From: Enoplolaimus lenunculus
Lineage: Eukaryota; Nematoda; Enoplea; Enoplida; Thoracostomopsidae
DNA length: 64,000 bases
Direction: 5' to 3'
NCBI GenBank assembly: GCA_030248215.1
Contig: JASANG010003270.1
Span: forward strand, 97,644-161,643
Shown: positions 1 through 11,002 of the stretch, one piece after another
How the letters are laid out: each line of letters opens with the position of its first letter
How positions within the stretch are numbered: position 1 is the stretch's first letter
Program-made: the position numbers and the translations under genes
Notes under the pieces: model-generated
What the model was told of the DNA's origin: nothing
Database searches by the model: none
Seen by the model: only the letters and a program-made list of their open reading frames with translations

Positions 1-3000
1 GAACATGTAGGTTGTTCGGAAGCATTTTGTTCATTAGGCATACGTCCTATCAGGTTATTTTCTTCTGTTGTTTCGCTCTTTCCTGGGGCCTTAAAACTAT
101 TCAGAAAATTGGAGAATCTTGTCTCTAATATAGGCATTGGGGTTGGGACCCTTGGTGGACGAACTCGGACAGGCACTATAGATGAAGTAAGGCTTGATGG
201 ACAATTTATTCCTGCAGTTTTGTGAGATATCTCTTCAGCGCTTACGATGCTTAGTGAGGGTGCGGTAAATTCTTGTAACTCCTCTGGTTCAATCTCCTGC
301 CGGATATATCTAAACCTACTTTTATTCCTCTTGCAACAAAATTTGCAATATTCCTTTTTATCCCAAATACCTTTAACAACCCGCCAAATATCGTCACGTC
401 TCTTAAAACATGTAGTTACCAATATTACAATTAACGCACAGATTAATGCAATGATTATATGCATTAACGACGAATGTTGCGTGGTCACGGGTAGTAAAGT
501 GTGGTCGATTTGGCTACGGGTTAATTCCCGGCTAAGATTAGTGTGATACTCGGCATCAAGCATATCGATCCAATGTGGAGAAGGGAGTCCCGAAAAGTTT
601 AAACTTGGAGTGGGAATTTTACTAATGTTGAAAGTAAAATGTTGTATATCACGTACTGTGGACGTGATTATCCTATCACCAACAGTTATTAAAGAATATT
701 TCTCATGGGGAAAGAAATAAACTCCATTTGGCGGTATCGCGAGTCTCTCGCTCCGTGATGAAAATTGGACTTCTCGGTTAGTAGTGACCTTTGCAAATTT
801 ATCACTCGTACGGACCATTACACCAACTCGAGTAGTATCTAAGGTGGTACCTTGCCGAAATTGTGTAACTTGCACTTTGCATGATTTACTCCATTGTTCA
901 AATCTCGCGATTGCCGTTAGGCATTCATTAGCTTCTGAACGAGGTAAAGCCTGCAACGGGCAATACCATAATCCCGGTCGCCTTTTACAAAGGGAGGGAA
1001 CAACTTCTAGATATGAGTTCACACCGTGATGACTATCATAAGTCATATAAGTAGGAAACTTAATGCGGTTAGTAATATTTTTCTCGGGTATATTGAAACC
1101 AACGTTAGAGATAGATAACAAAGGGAGAATATCTCTTTTCGTAATTTTGGGGATTTCTAAAATGATCCCAAATTTTAGTTGGGCAATATTTACTATTACT
1201 GGGTATGCCGTAACAAATTGATAAAATAGGCTAGGTTCGTGTTCATATAGTGTTTTTCGTAGAGCAGGTTCTGCTCTTATTAATCTGGTAATCTGGGTGG
1301 CACTTAGTATTTCTGAATCTATTTTGCCCTCTAAGCTTGCGGTACTAACAGATTTCACCAACCGCTCTATTTGCATAACAAACAAATTTGCCTGGGAAAT
1401 TTGGTGCATTTCTTGACCAAATCCTTTTAACTCGCACGTAATATGTGCAACCATGTGGTCCAAAAATGTCATTGCTTTATGGGTAAAAGTGTAAATTTGT
1501 TGATTTTGTATGGAAAGTTGGTGGATGGCTCGTGCTTGTATTCCAATTTTATGTTCAAGTATTGGTACCGCTTGTGTTAATGCACTAATTTTTGGCTGAA
1601 GATAAGAAAGCTGGAGGCTATTTGCAATTCCCATGCCCGTGCCTGCCAGTGACATTAATCCTGTCAACAAAAGGGGCAAAAAACGTTTGCTTCGTTCTGC
1701 TTTTGGAAACGTGCAAATATTTTGATTATCATGACAAACGCCTCTCAATAATTCTTGGTAAAATCTGGGGTCAAAGGTTTGGGAAAATTCCAAATCAAAT
1801 TTTTGCAAATATCGGTGAGTAAATTCGATGAAATTAAAGCGACCAGGACAGTCTGAATGATTAATGAGCCTGGGAGGTTCACTCAAGTTGTAAAAGCTAT
1901 GCTGCATATGCAACATGATCGGGACATACTCTGAACGTTCTGACGTAAGGAGTATACCGCTAGGTACTATGCCCATTCCTACCCCGGGAAAAATTTGGGA
2001 GTGAAATTTCTTTAAATCTCCAGCCATCGTGGCATTTACTGCATTTATTATGGTAAGTAAACATATTACGCTGAGCCATGGTGTTATAAATTTGGTTATA
2101 GGTTTTTGTGGCTTAACTAATGGCGTACCTTCTAAATTTTTAGGAGTAGTAGTTGTTAAATCATATTTAATTGAAGGTCTCCTAGGGGACGTCCGGAATT
2201 CGTCAAAAAATGTTTTTTGAATAAAACATAATTCCTTTGACAACTTCCTTTTTGTATCAACATAATCATTATATGACAATCCATACATATTCAGTTTATC
2301 TATAAAACCGATCCCATGATTATAACTACTTGAATATGGTTCTGGAAATTTGGCTCGCTTGACCAAATTATCCAGCACCAACTCTGGCCCTAATATAGTA
2401 AGGTCGGTGAGACTTAATCGTAATATGTCAGTATTAGTATACATTGGTGGGCCTATACCTGTTGTTTGTAATTTCTTAATTTTAAAATTTTCCCCGTGAT
2501 AGAATCTGATTTTGATGTAAGTCCGTTTCTTAGGTGTAATGTTTATATACTCACATTGCGGTTGTTCCATGAGATGTAAGTGTTGTGACGGTGAAAATGC
2601 GATTTGAACGTCACACCTGACCACTTCACTGGTTTGAGTTGATCGGTCTGTCAAATAAAATGGATCTGCCTGTAATTTATATAATTCAATATCAATTATT
2701 TCGCAACAACAAGTTATAGGGCAAATGAAACATTCACTGTAGGCTTTGTTCGTAATTAAGAAGCATTCTGATATGTTGTTACAGTCACTGATCTTTATCG
2801 AAGGTGACAAATTTTTAACAACATAATCGTCTAATATCTCTGTATGTGCAAAATGTTCGATCTGATATTCTGATTTATCTGATTTATACGAGGTTAACTT
2901 TGATCTGCAAGCCTCTTTCGAAACCCTGATAAGGCTGTTCCAACGATATCCAGAAAATTTATATTTTTCTTTGCTTGCCTTTATATTATAAAACTGAAAA

Positions 3001-3503
3001 CATTTAGTTTTAGGAGCTACAGATTCTTGAGGAACTGCAATATTAAAAGTTATCTTGTGTATATCTGGTTGTGAGCAATATTGCTTCGAAATTTTTGCTA
3101 CACTTAATTCCTTTTCTTTAATATCGTCTATTATTTGAGAATTATTACAACCACGAATTCCGATCTCCGACGTAATTGAATTTTGATTTTTGGGAAACCA
3201 ATTTAAATTACAATCATTCAAATTGCTTCCTGTAATCAACGATTCACTCCGATTTTCTTTCACGGTTTGGCCTATCTGTTTTTCCTTAGTTTCACCAATT
3301 ACTACCATTCCCACACAAGTTACAACTTCAGGATAAATTTTTTCGACTAACATTGCTTTTTGTTTTAGTAATACTTCTTTTTCCTTGCTAACTTGGTCAA
3401 ATTTCTTCTTAGTTTCTTCTAATTCGTTCTGAATTTTACGCAAAGTAGTTTCATCTGATGTTTTTCTAATAACTGCTGCGACTTCTGCCGCAGCATTACT
3501 TAT
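1..3503 (-). mobile_element. Envelope-like ORF of an LTR retroelement (fossil), cut by window edge
   Basis: One reading frame appears open from the end of gag to the window start, roughly 1,160 codons, with no break seen in the visible part. The first ~470 codons are Cys-containing and unrecognised. An internal hydrophobic segment (about 2030-2090) resembles a signal peptide. Then comes a polybasic RSKR site at 1683-1694, followed at once by a hydrophobic fusion-peptide-like stretch (about 1620-1682), a Gln/Ile-rich segment with coiled-coil character, a Cys-rich region, a single membrane segment (about 401-465) and a long cytoplasmic tail. This order matches class I fusion proteins of the errantivirus Env / baculovirus F kind; family membership is inferred. 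The frame overlaps the end of gag in a different phase. Where a pol gene would be expected there is none; pol may lie outside the window or be absent. Confidence 0.6.
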
Positions 3504-4816
3504 GTTGCGTGTTTGTGCATTTTGTTGGGGGGCGGAGCTAGAATAATATGTGTTTGTCGTGGGTTCCACGTCTGAGCTTGTTGTCTAGTATTATAAGATG
3601 GTCTGAACCCAGTTCTTGCTGAGGTGTATGAATTTTTACTGCTATCTAATGGTACTTGTCTTGCTATCTGACATCCTGCGGCAGTATGGCCAATCTTGCC
3701 ACATGTATAACATCTTGGCGAGTTTGTGGTAGTTCTAGGATTATTAATAATGCGCCTATTATATGCCTGTTGACTAGGCGGGTTTGTTTGTCTATAATTA
3801 AAATGTGTATTTCCCCGTATTTTGTTATGATTTCTCTCCATCATCTGAATCTTATCTTGCACTCGGTTTACAGAGTTTATTAAACCCTGTTGTGTGCGAA
3901 TCAAGTGTTCCAGGGAACGCTCCATGTGTTTATTATTGGTCTGTCTTTGTTGCCCAGTATTGGTTGGTATTGTACTAACAATATTTTGTGATTGTGGCAT
4001 ATAATTTTGTATCCCCACGGTACCTTGAGTTTTCGGAAAAATTATTGCCTGCATGTCTAAACGCATAGCAATATCATCTGCTTGTTGCAATGTATGTATG
4101 GGCATTTCCTTAAATACTTGAGCCTTAATTTCAGAAGAGCAAATTCCCGAAAAGAATTTCCCAATAATAAAACGGCGGATTGTTTCCTCTGACTCGCCTG
4201 CATAGGCTCGTCGACACGCTCTTTTAATAGCTTTTAAATAAGAATACAACGATTCGCCTTCCATTTGTTCGCGGCCTTGTAAGGCAGCTTCATGATAAAC
4301 TGCTAACTCCGGGGAGGCTAGCTTACGCTCTAATGCAGTGCAAATTGATTTAAAACTGCGTTTATCCTCAGTAGCTAGCCCATCGTATATATCCTTTGCA
4401 ATATCTCTAAGATATGCAGGTAATACCCGCAATTTCATCTCATCATCTATCAGTTTTGCCGCGCAAATTAAATTAAAATTTTCTAACCATGTGTTAAAAT
4501 CAGGGCCCATCAAGCCTCCGTGAAACGGATGTATTACCAGATCGGTATCAGAAGTACCAGTTACCCTAGTTTGGGCAAGGGCAGAATTCATATGAGCCAT
4601 ACCATCAGTAAGCTGTCTCACATTTTGTGTCAAGTGTGTGACATCCTGTTGAAGTTGATCCATTTTTCTAAGTCTGTATCTATGCTGTCTAGGTGTTCTT
4701 ACACTTACGTCTAATATAGGAATTAACTCTTCAATATTAATATTGGACAGATAATTATTTGCAGATTCTTCCGGAATTGGACTTAGCGATCTGGCTCTTT
4801 TCATAAAAATCAACAA
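3500..4816 (-). mobile_element. Gag-like ORF of the LTR retroelement (fossil)
   Basis: An open frame of 438 codons from a Met 135 nt downstream of the primer site. An N-terminal region is followed by a helical capsid-like domain (about residues 90-260; it includes the segment ending ERKLASPELAVYHEA), a Gln/Asn-rich spacer, and one CCHC zinc knuckle near residues 372-386 (CYTCGKIGHTAAGC). This is the usual layout of Ty3/gypsy-type and retroviral Gag, and it looks whole. The position, right after an LTR and primer site, supports the call. The frame ends as the envelope-like frame takes over. Confidence 0.75.
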
Positions 4817-4928
4817 GAGTTTTTAACACCAATCACCGATTTTGAACTAAATTAAAATAACGCCGACTTTGAAACCTGCTACCACCGCTAAGGAAAATTT
4901 GAAAGTCAAATTTTTCTAAAATTTTTGA

Positions 4929-4951
4929 TTCAAATCTCGGTGGGACCTCCA
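4929..4951 (-). other. Primer binding site, complementary to tRNA-Gln 3' end
   Basis: Read on the minus strand it starts TGGAGGTCCCACCGAGATTT. The 23 nt pair with the conserved 3' end (T-arm, acceptor stem, CCA) of animal tRNA-Gln. It starts 2 nt after the inferred LTR end and sits 113 nt before the gag Met. Confidence 0.8.
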
Positions 4952-4953
4952 AA

Positions 4954-5646
4954 TGTTACGATTACAAGGTAACGGCTATTGATTTTTTTTTATTTATTAA
5001 TTATGGCAGTAGAGCCTTTGTGAAATAAACGAAGAAAAAGTAGTGAAGCGCCCATAAGGCAAACAAGTCCATGACAATTAACTATTACACTTAGTACCCG
5101 CCCTGACTTACAATTCAATTTCGGTACACGTTGATCAGACGCAACGAAAACCATAGACGTGATAATTGTAAAACTTTGACAACTTGATGCACTCAGTAAA
5201 ACGACCCGCGGTCTATAATAAGCGGAAAATCTTTTCAGAAAAAATAACTAAATGAAACTTTCACACCCAAACCTGACTAAACACTGCCTAAATTTTGTTA
5301 AAAACTGCTGCTTTTATAGTGCGAAATTTCTAGTTTTCAAGCCTGATTAATAGGCTCATTAAGCTGTTAAAGTTATAAAGTTTAAATTTTGTTATCACAA
5401 CATTAAATTGTTGCCTTCAGGGCTTTTTAGGCAACTAAATTTATATTTTTTTCGTTAAATTTTTGTTTCACAGCGTTTAAAACCAAATTATTTACGCTCG
5501 ATTGAACAAACTTGTCACATTTTAACTAAGAATTTAACTATTTTTTTGTTTTTGAAACTACAAACATTTACCTTTTAATGCTTGATTGCCCTTTTTAAGA
5601 CTCAAATTAACGTATCGCATGAAACTCAATCAATCATATGATAACA
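4954..5646 (-). repeat. Probable 5' LTR of the retroelement
   Basis: On the plus strand the block begins TGTTACG next to the primer site and ends ATAACA, giving TGTTA/TAACA ends. On the minus strand there is a TATA-like TTATTATAGACC at about 5211-5223 and an AATAAA at about 4990-4996, close to the LTR end, as expected for U3-R-U5. The inner edge is firm; the outer edge at 5646 is a guess because the partner LTR is outside the window. Confidence 0.5.
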
Positions 5647-6611
5647 AGCCAGGAAACGGCAATGCAAAACTGAAAATTATCCCTTTTCATCGCATATAAT
5701 AGTTTCAGCAAAGAGACAAGGGACTGAGCTCTCGTTGGAAGAATTTTGGCTTCCACCATAAAAATTTTTAATTTTGCTTGTACGTCATCGAAAATTGTTG
5801 TATGCCGTTTCTGAAAATTCTTTAGCCCCCCCTTGCAAGGTGAGCTCTGGCAACGGCGCGGCCGCGGGTATGAATAACCTTAAAATTTAAACCAAAATCT
5901 AAAAATAATTTCACCGCCTAAACGCTGCGACGATTCGAAATGAAACGTGATAGTTGTACGCGGCGAATAAACACATAACAGTATAAAATAGCCGAAAATA
6001 CCCGATGTGTATTGGTAGTCTAAAACGTTAATCGGTTGAAAAAGTTATAAATTTCACAAAATTGCAACTTGCGCACTGCAGTACTGAAATAAAATTAAAG
6101 TTTTAAACACAAAAGTGCAGTGGGAATATAAATCACCTGAAAGCGCAAAGAGCGTAAGACTATATGAAAAAGACGACAAACTACAAAATTATACAAATAT
6201 TAACTTTTTCTAACTTGAAAATTGAAGCATAGTGTACATTGATAATTATAAAATTATCAATTTTATAAAAAGAAATCAGTAGTAACTATATACATCGAGC
6301 AATGCGGGTGGTCCGCAACAAATTGCAAAGTACTAGACACCTGATGGAACTATTACATGATGGCATTTATCCTGACTTGCATATAGCTCAACATGGTAAG
6401 ATAAAAAAGCAAAAAAAATTTGGTGACGTCGGATAAAGATTATTTGAGAATAGACTTAGAGTATATAAATTAAGGGACGGGGAAAAAAAAAAAAAAAAAT
6501 ACAAACCAAAAAAGCGGACGGCGGGGAGGACAAGGAAAGAGACTTATGAAAAAAGACAAACTATAAAAAGTACTTAGCTAAACTTTGATGAATCATTGTT
6601 GCTTTTTTACC
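5647..6611. other. AT-rich intergenic DNA, nothing recognised
   Basis: No convincing coding exon, RNA gene or inverted-repeat element was seen. A plus-strand stretch near 5690-5760 has a TATATAAT-like sequence, but no product could be assigned. Confidence 0.4.
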
Positions 6612-6821
6612 GGCCCATGTAAAGATCAGGGGTGGAACGTTTTTCTGTGAGACTGGAAAAGAGTATTAAGCTTAAGCTTTAAAATGTTTTTTTGCATGGC
6701 TTAAGCTTAAGAGGCTTACGAATATGCTCATTCTTTCTTACGCTTACGTTTAGGCTTAGGCTTATGATTACGCTTAGGAATATGCTTATAGTTATGTTCC
6801 GCCCCTGTTGTTTACATTGGC
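6612..6821. mobile_element. Family E MITE (GGCCCATGTA ends), copy 1
   Basis: The left end GGCCCATGTAAAGATCAGGG mirrors the right end ATGTTCCGCCCCTG...ACATTGGC. The interior is built of degenerate hexamers of TTAGGC/GCTTAA type. Related copies lie at 22839-23012, 24293-24435, 25580-25712, 30721-30836, 48832-48942 and 61209-61345. Weaker traces are at 7665-7800, 14345-14480 and 39030-39125. Confidence 0.7.
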
Positions 6822-8656
6822 TCTTTTACCTTACAACGTAACTATTCACAAAAAGTTAAGAAATACTGGGTTCGCTGAGCTTGGGGTGAGTTGTCAGTCG
6901 TTCATTTAGAGAACATATATTGTGAGAGGTAAAATGTTTTTCACGAGCGGAGGCGAGTTTTAGTGAGCGAGAATATTATCTTGGACGTCAATAATCCAAA
7001 AAGGTATTAATATCAGCGTAAAAGTACTTTTTCAGTATCTCCATAAATTTTGTGTGGAAATATACCCTTCTGTTCCTCATTTTAAATACACCTCTGGCGA
7101 ATACAAATGAAATGCAAAAAAATGTTATCTTCTGGAACCGTTGTAGGAACAATGCAATCGGCAAATCGACACTGAAAATGCATACAGATACGACCAAGCC
7201 CGCGTAACTTTTGCAATCTATAAAAAACGTTTCAGCAATTTGAAAAGCGCTATAAAACGATGGCTTTTCCGAGAGTTTTAACTATTAAATAAAATGCCAC
7301 TTGGTACACGGGCTTAAATAATATGTTACACTCGCGCACTCAAAAGATATACTGTGTATAGAGGGCAACAAAAATGATTTTTTTGAAAGTTTTAGGTGCA
7401 AATATCAATATTAAACAGCAAAACTGCGACGCAGAACAAAATTGTGCGTTTGAGTTTACCGCAGAAATAAACATATTCTTCGTGTTTTGCCGAACCTATT
7501 TTGACTCCTACTACAGAATTGTGACAAGTTTAAATTGAGACATTATTTACAAATTCTTTCGTTCAAGATTGCATCTTTCAACCATAAAATTTCGCCGATA
7601 ACCAACTAAATTTCATACCAAAATCCTTTATGTATATCTGAGGGATGCACCGTTTTCCGCCTGAACTGCAGTAGAGTAAGGTTTAGACTATTTTTTTGTT
7701 TAGGTTTTGGAGACCTAGACTTAGTTATAGGCTAATACTTACGTTGAGGTTTATAGACTCAGGCTTAGACTTAGGAATATGGTTTATACTTTTATACTGG
7801 TAAAGGCTGACCTCAGCTATTCATAGACCCGAAATCAAAGCAAATCAAGCCTGAAGCTTAAGGGTAAGTTTAGCTGTGAATCTTGTGAAAGTGGTACTTC
7901 TGGTTGATTTACGAATAGCTAATGTCTGATTACGCTTGTTGGGTACCGGTGCACAAAGGTAATGCTCATTTAGCCACGTGACAGCCTGTATTGTTATATT
8001 AGAAACCTTACCAATTTTTTCTCGAAAATAGTTCTGGTAAAAGTGCATCGTCGCCCCTGCTGAATTACGCCCCTGTTCTTTAAATTTTTAGTATACTTAT
8101 GGTTAATGGGGGTCGAGCAAGGTGATAAATCTTTAAATTTAAAAACACAAATGCAGTATATATCATTCTGAAAACAAACCGATGGTGATTTTTTAATATT
8201 TGAATTATTTTGCTATTTTATTTTACGAAATAATTTTAACGCGTATGCTCAGAATTTTGTTGATAAGATCTTATTTGTCTCGAACCGCATAAGCAATAAT
8301 TTTTTACGGCAGTGAACCATTGAACACTACGAACACCATTTGTTTTATTTTGTAAATAAAAATACCGTAATCGGAATCGCGCAGTTTTATGGCAGTCAGT
8401 GGTAAAGATAATTAACTTAACCAAAGCAGACATATACACGCCAACTCTCGTTTAAAAATAACCTTGGATCCAATTCGACAAAATCAGATTTGATTTCGTG
8501 CTTATCCGTATAAACACTGGCAAATATATTTGGTTTATATACACTTTCCTAACCAAAATTAGATTATGTTCTAAACCATGATGTAACTTGAGATATCAGT
8601 TGCGACAAAATTTTGCGTCTGTTTTCATTTGCGACATGGAACACAAAACTGCCGTA
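6822..8656. other. Intergenic DNA without recognised gene
   Basis: Short open frames are present, but none has recognisable conservation, splice context or domain. A degenerate family E trace lies at about 7665-7800. Confidence 0.4.
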
Positions 8657-8968
8657 TCTGTGGTTTGTATAGAATCTTTCATTTTTATAGTTATATTCCT
8701 ACACTGCGTCGGCCCATGTATATATGCCGTAACCCAAGCCGTAATTCAGCCCAATTCCGATCTGTGGTTTGTATAGAATCTTTCATTTTTATACTTTTAT
8801 TCCTACACTGCGTCGGCCCATGTATATATGCCGTAGCCCAAGCCGTAATTCAGCCCAATTCCGATCTGTGGTTTGTATAGAATCTTTCATTTTTATACTT
8901 TTATTCCTACATTGCGTCGGCCCATGTATATATACCGTAGCCCAAGCTTGTAATTCAACACTATTCCA
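8657..8968. repeat. Three tandem copies of a 104-bp unit
   Basis: Units start TCTGTGGTTTGTATAGAATC at 8657, 8761 and 8865, exactly 104 bp apart. Each holds CGGCCCATGTATATATGCCG and ends AGCCCAATTCCGA. The third unit decays toward its end. An inverted copy of the unit's tail (CGGAATTGGGCTGAATTACG) follows at about 8990-9018, so the block probably sits inside an inverted-repeat element. Open frames across it are a by-product of the repeat. Confidence 0.85.
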
Positions 8969-9027
8969 AATTGGGCTTGCCCAAATCGGAATTGGGCTGA
9001 ATTACGGCTTGGGCTGCGACATGTATA

Positions 9028-9204
9028 GGTCCAGGCGCGTTGCCAGCTCACCTTGATAGGGGGGCTAACAATTTTTCAGGAGAGGCATTCAAGGGTTTTC
9101 AATGAAGTTGCAAGCAAAGCCGAAAACTTTCTAGGGGGGAGGGCAAAATTTTTCCAGGGACGGCTGAGCCCCCCTGTCTCCTTGCCCCTTCTTGGCTACG
9201 GGCC
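9028..9204. repeat. Dispersed repeat K, copy 1
   Basis: The block runs from GCGTTGCCAGCTCACCTTGA to CTTCTTGGCTACGGG. A related sequence (GCAGCCAGCTCACGTTGATA) occurs at 51790-52030. Both contain a TTTTCTAGGG(A/G)(A/G)G...GGCAAAA stretch. Probably a non-autonomous DNA transposon; its ends are not firmly placed. Confidence 0.4.
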
Positions 9205-9205
9205 G

Positions 9206-9360
9206 ACTACACAAACTGCGTCAAATTCGACTCTACTAGAGTCAAATTCGACCTATTAATTAGCACGTTTGACTCTGGCGAAGTCGAATAGAGTCAAATT
9301 CGACCTATTAATTAGCACGTTTGACTCTGGCGAAGTCGAATTTGACTCAGTTTGTGTAGT
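9206..9360. mobile_element. Small inverted-repeat element J
   Basis: It starts ACTACACAAACTGCGTCAAA and ends with the mirror image TTTGACTCAGTTTGTGTAGT. Inside, a ~54-bp block (AGAGTCAAATTCGACCTATT onward) is duplicated in tandem. A half copy lies at about 51376-51430. Confidence 0.75.
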
Positions 9361-9468
9361 CCCATAGAGCCTATTTCTGAGAGAGTCACGAATTTTATTG
9401 TCCTTCGACTCCAGTATTTTTCTCATCAGGTTCAGGAGTACAATTACTCACTGTTCTTTCAAAGTTTT

Positions 9469-10890
9469 GGCCAATGTATAGCACAGAGGCTTCCATTTCC
9501 ACGGTGGAAAACTTATGACCAGGAGTATAGCATAGCCACTCCTGTATGACGGCTAAGCATTACGCTGATTTGGTACGAAAAATCACATGCATAATTTTAG
9601 ATGGGAAAAGTGAAAAATTCAGACGCCTGATTACTCCCAAGTCCGGTAGGGAAAGTTGAAGGCGCAGGCGATGTTCGGAAATCGGGGAGAGCGGAAAACA
9701 TAAATGTATAGCTTTTCACTATGCTTGGTAGGGAAGTAGCAATTTGGTTGGTATAGCTGGAAAATTGGGATGTGTGGTTCGGTTCGGAAAATGGGAAAAT
9801 TAGAAAATTCAAGCCTAGGTATATGATTCCTTTTGGTTGGTAGGGAAAACTAGAGGTATAGGCGAGGTTCGGAAAACGGGAAAAGTGGAATATTTGAACG
9901 GTTGTTTTCACATGGTTTAATAGGGAAAATTAGAAGCGTAGGTTTTTTTGGAAAATGAGAAAAGTTGAAAATTTATTAGGTATAGAATTCAGACACGTTT
10001 CCAGTTTCCCTTACAATGAAAAAGTTTCCCCCCCATGCAATCTTTCACATAACACAAACTGTGGGACACCACAGCGATTTGAACGGATACCAAAGCAGGA
10101 TGGGGGGCTGCCAATTCTCCCGTCCCCTACAATACAAAACTTCACCCACCACAATCTTTCACGGTTATGAAGATAAACCCCTGGATATTCTCAAGTCTAC
10201 TGGGAAAAACTTGAAGCGTAAAATTTGTTTGGAAAACGGAAAAGTGGAAAGTTAAAACGCCTAAATTTTCATAGTTTGGTATGACAAATCTGAAGCGCAG
10301 CCACTTCTGAATGACGGCTAGGAATTCCGCTGGTTTGGTAAGAACAATCATAGCATATTTTTAGCTGGGAATCGCAGGCGTTTCAATTTTCTGCATTTCC
10401 ACTTTTATAAATAAAACTTACGCTTCAAAATTTTTCTACCTAACCAAGGAAACCTATACGTTTTAAATATTCCACTTTTCCCGTTTTCCAAACAAAACCT
10501 AAGTCTCATTTTTCCCTGCCTAAACCAGGAAAAACCTATGCATTTTGAATTTTCTACTTTTCCCGTTTTCTACACAAAATCTACGCTTAATTTACCATGC
10601 CAGACCAACCAAATAGTTCCTTCCGTACCAAACCTAGAGAAAACCTATGCGTTTAACTTTTCCACTTTTCCTGGTTTCGGAACCTTGTCTGCACCTTTAA
10701 CTTTCCCTACCGAACTAGGAAATATTCATGCGTCTGAATTTTCCACTTTTCAGAGCGAAAATATGCACGTGAATTTTCGCACCAAACCAGCGAAATTCTT
10801 AGTCGTTAATATACACGAGTGGCTGCTCTGCACTCCTGGTCATAAATTTTTCACTATGTAAAATGGAAGACCCTTTGCTATACATCGGCC
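9469..10890. mobile_element. Foldback-type element with long modular inverted repeats
   Basis: The ends are long imperfect inverted repeats: the left arm reads GGCCAATGTATAGCA...CTTCCATTT...TTATGACCAGGAGT and the right arm is its reverse complement, ending GCTATACATCGGCC. The arms are built from degenerate ~60-80-bp subunits. In the left half the repeated theme is GGTAGGGAAAA...GGGAAAAGTGGAAA; after about 10370 the same theme appears inverted as CCACTTTTCCCGTTTTCC. The layout resembles Drosophila Foldback/Galileo-type elements; a relationship is not shown. No transposase frame or clear target duplication was seen. Confidence 0.7.
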
Positions 10891-11002
10891 CCCTGCACTC
10901 GAACATCATTAAAAATTCAAATCCTATGTGTACGCAAACACACCATTACAATGCCAAAAGCCAAAAAACAAATGCAGTAGTTTGGAAACGTATGATAAAT
11001 TA

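Noticed and set aside
247-2220. Plus-strand frames at 247-546, 784-1029, 1592-1822 and 2029-2220
   Set aside because: They lie antisense to the envelope-like frame and show no conserved content.
1-5646. Hidden pol (RT, integrase or protease) in the LTR element
   Set aside because: No RT palm motif, integrase motif or aspartic protease triad was seen in any frame of the visible part.
8588-9056. Overlapping plus-strand frames with repeated Tyr/Ile/Phe-rich text
   Set aside because: The repetition comes from the 104-bp tandem units read in different frames, since 104 is not a multiple of three.
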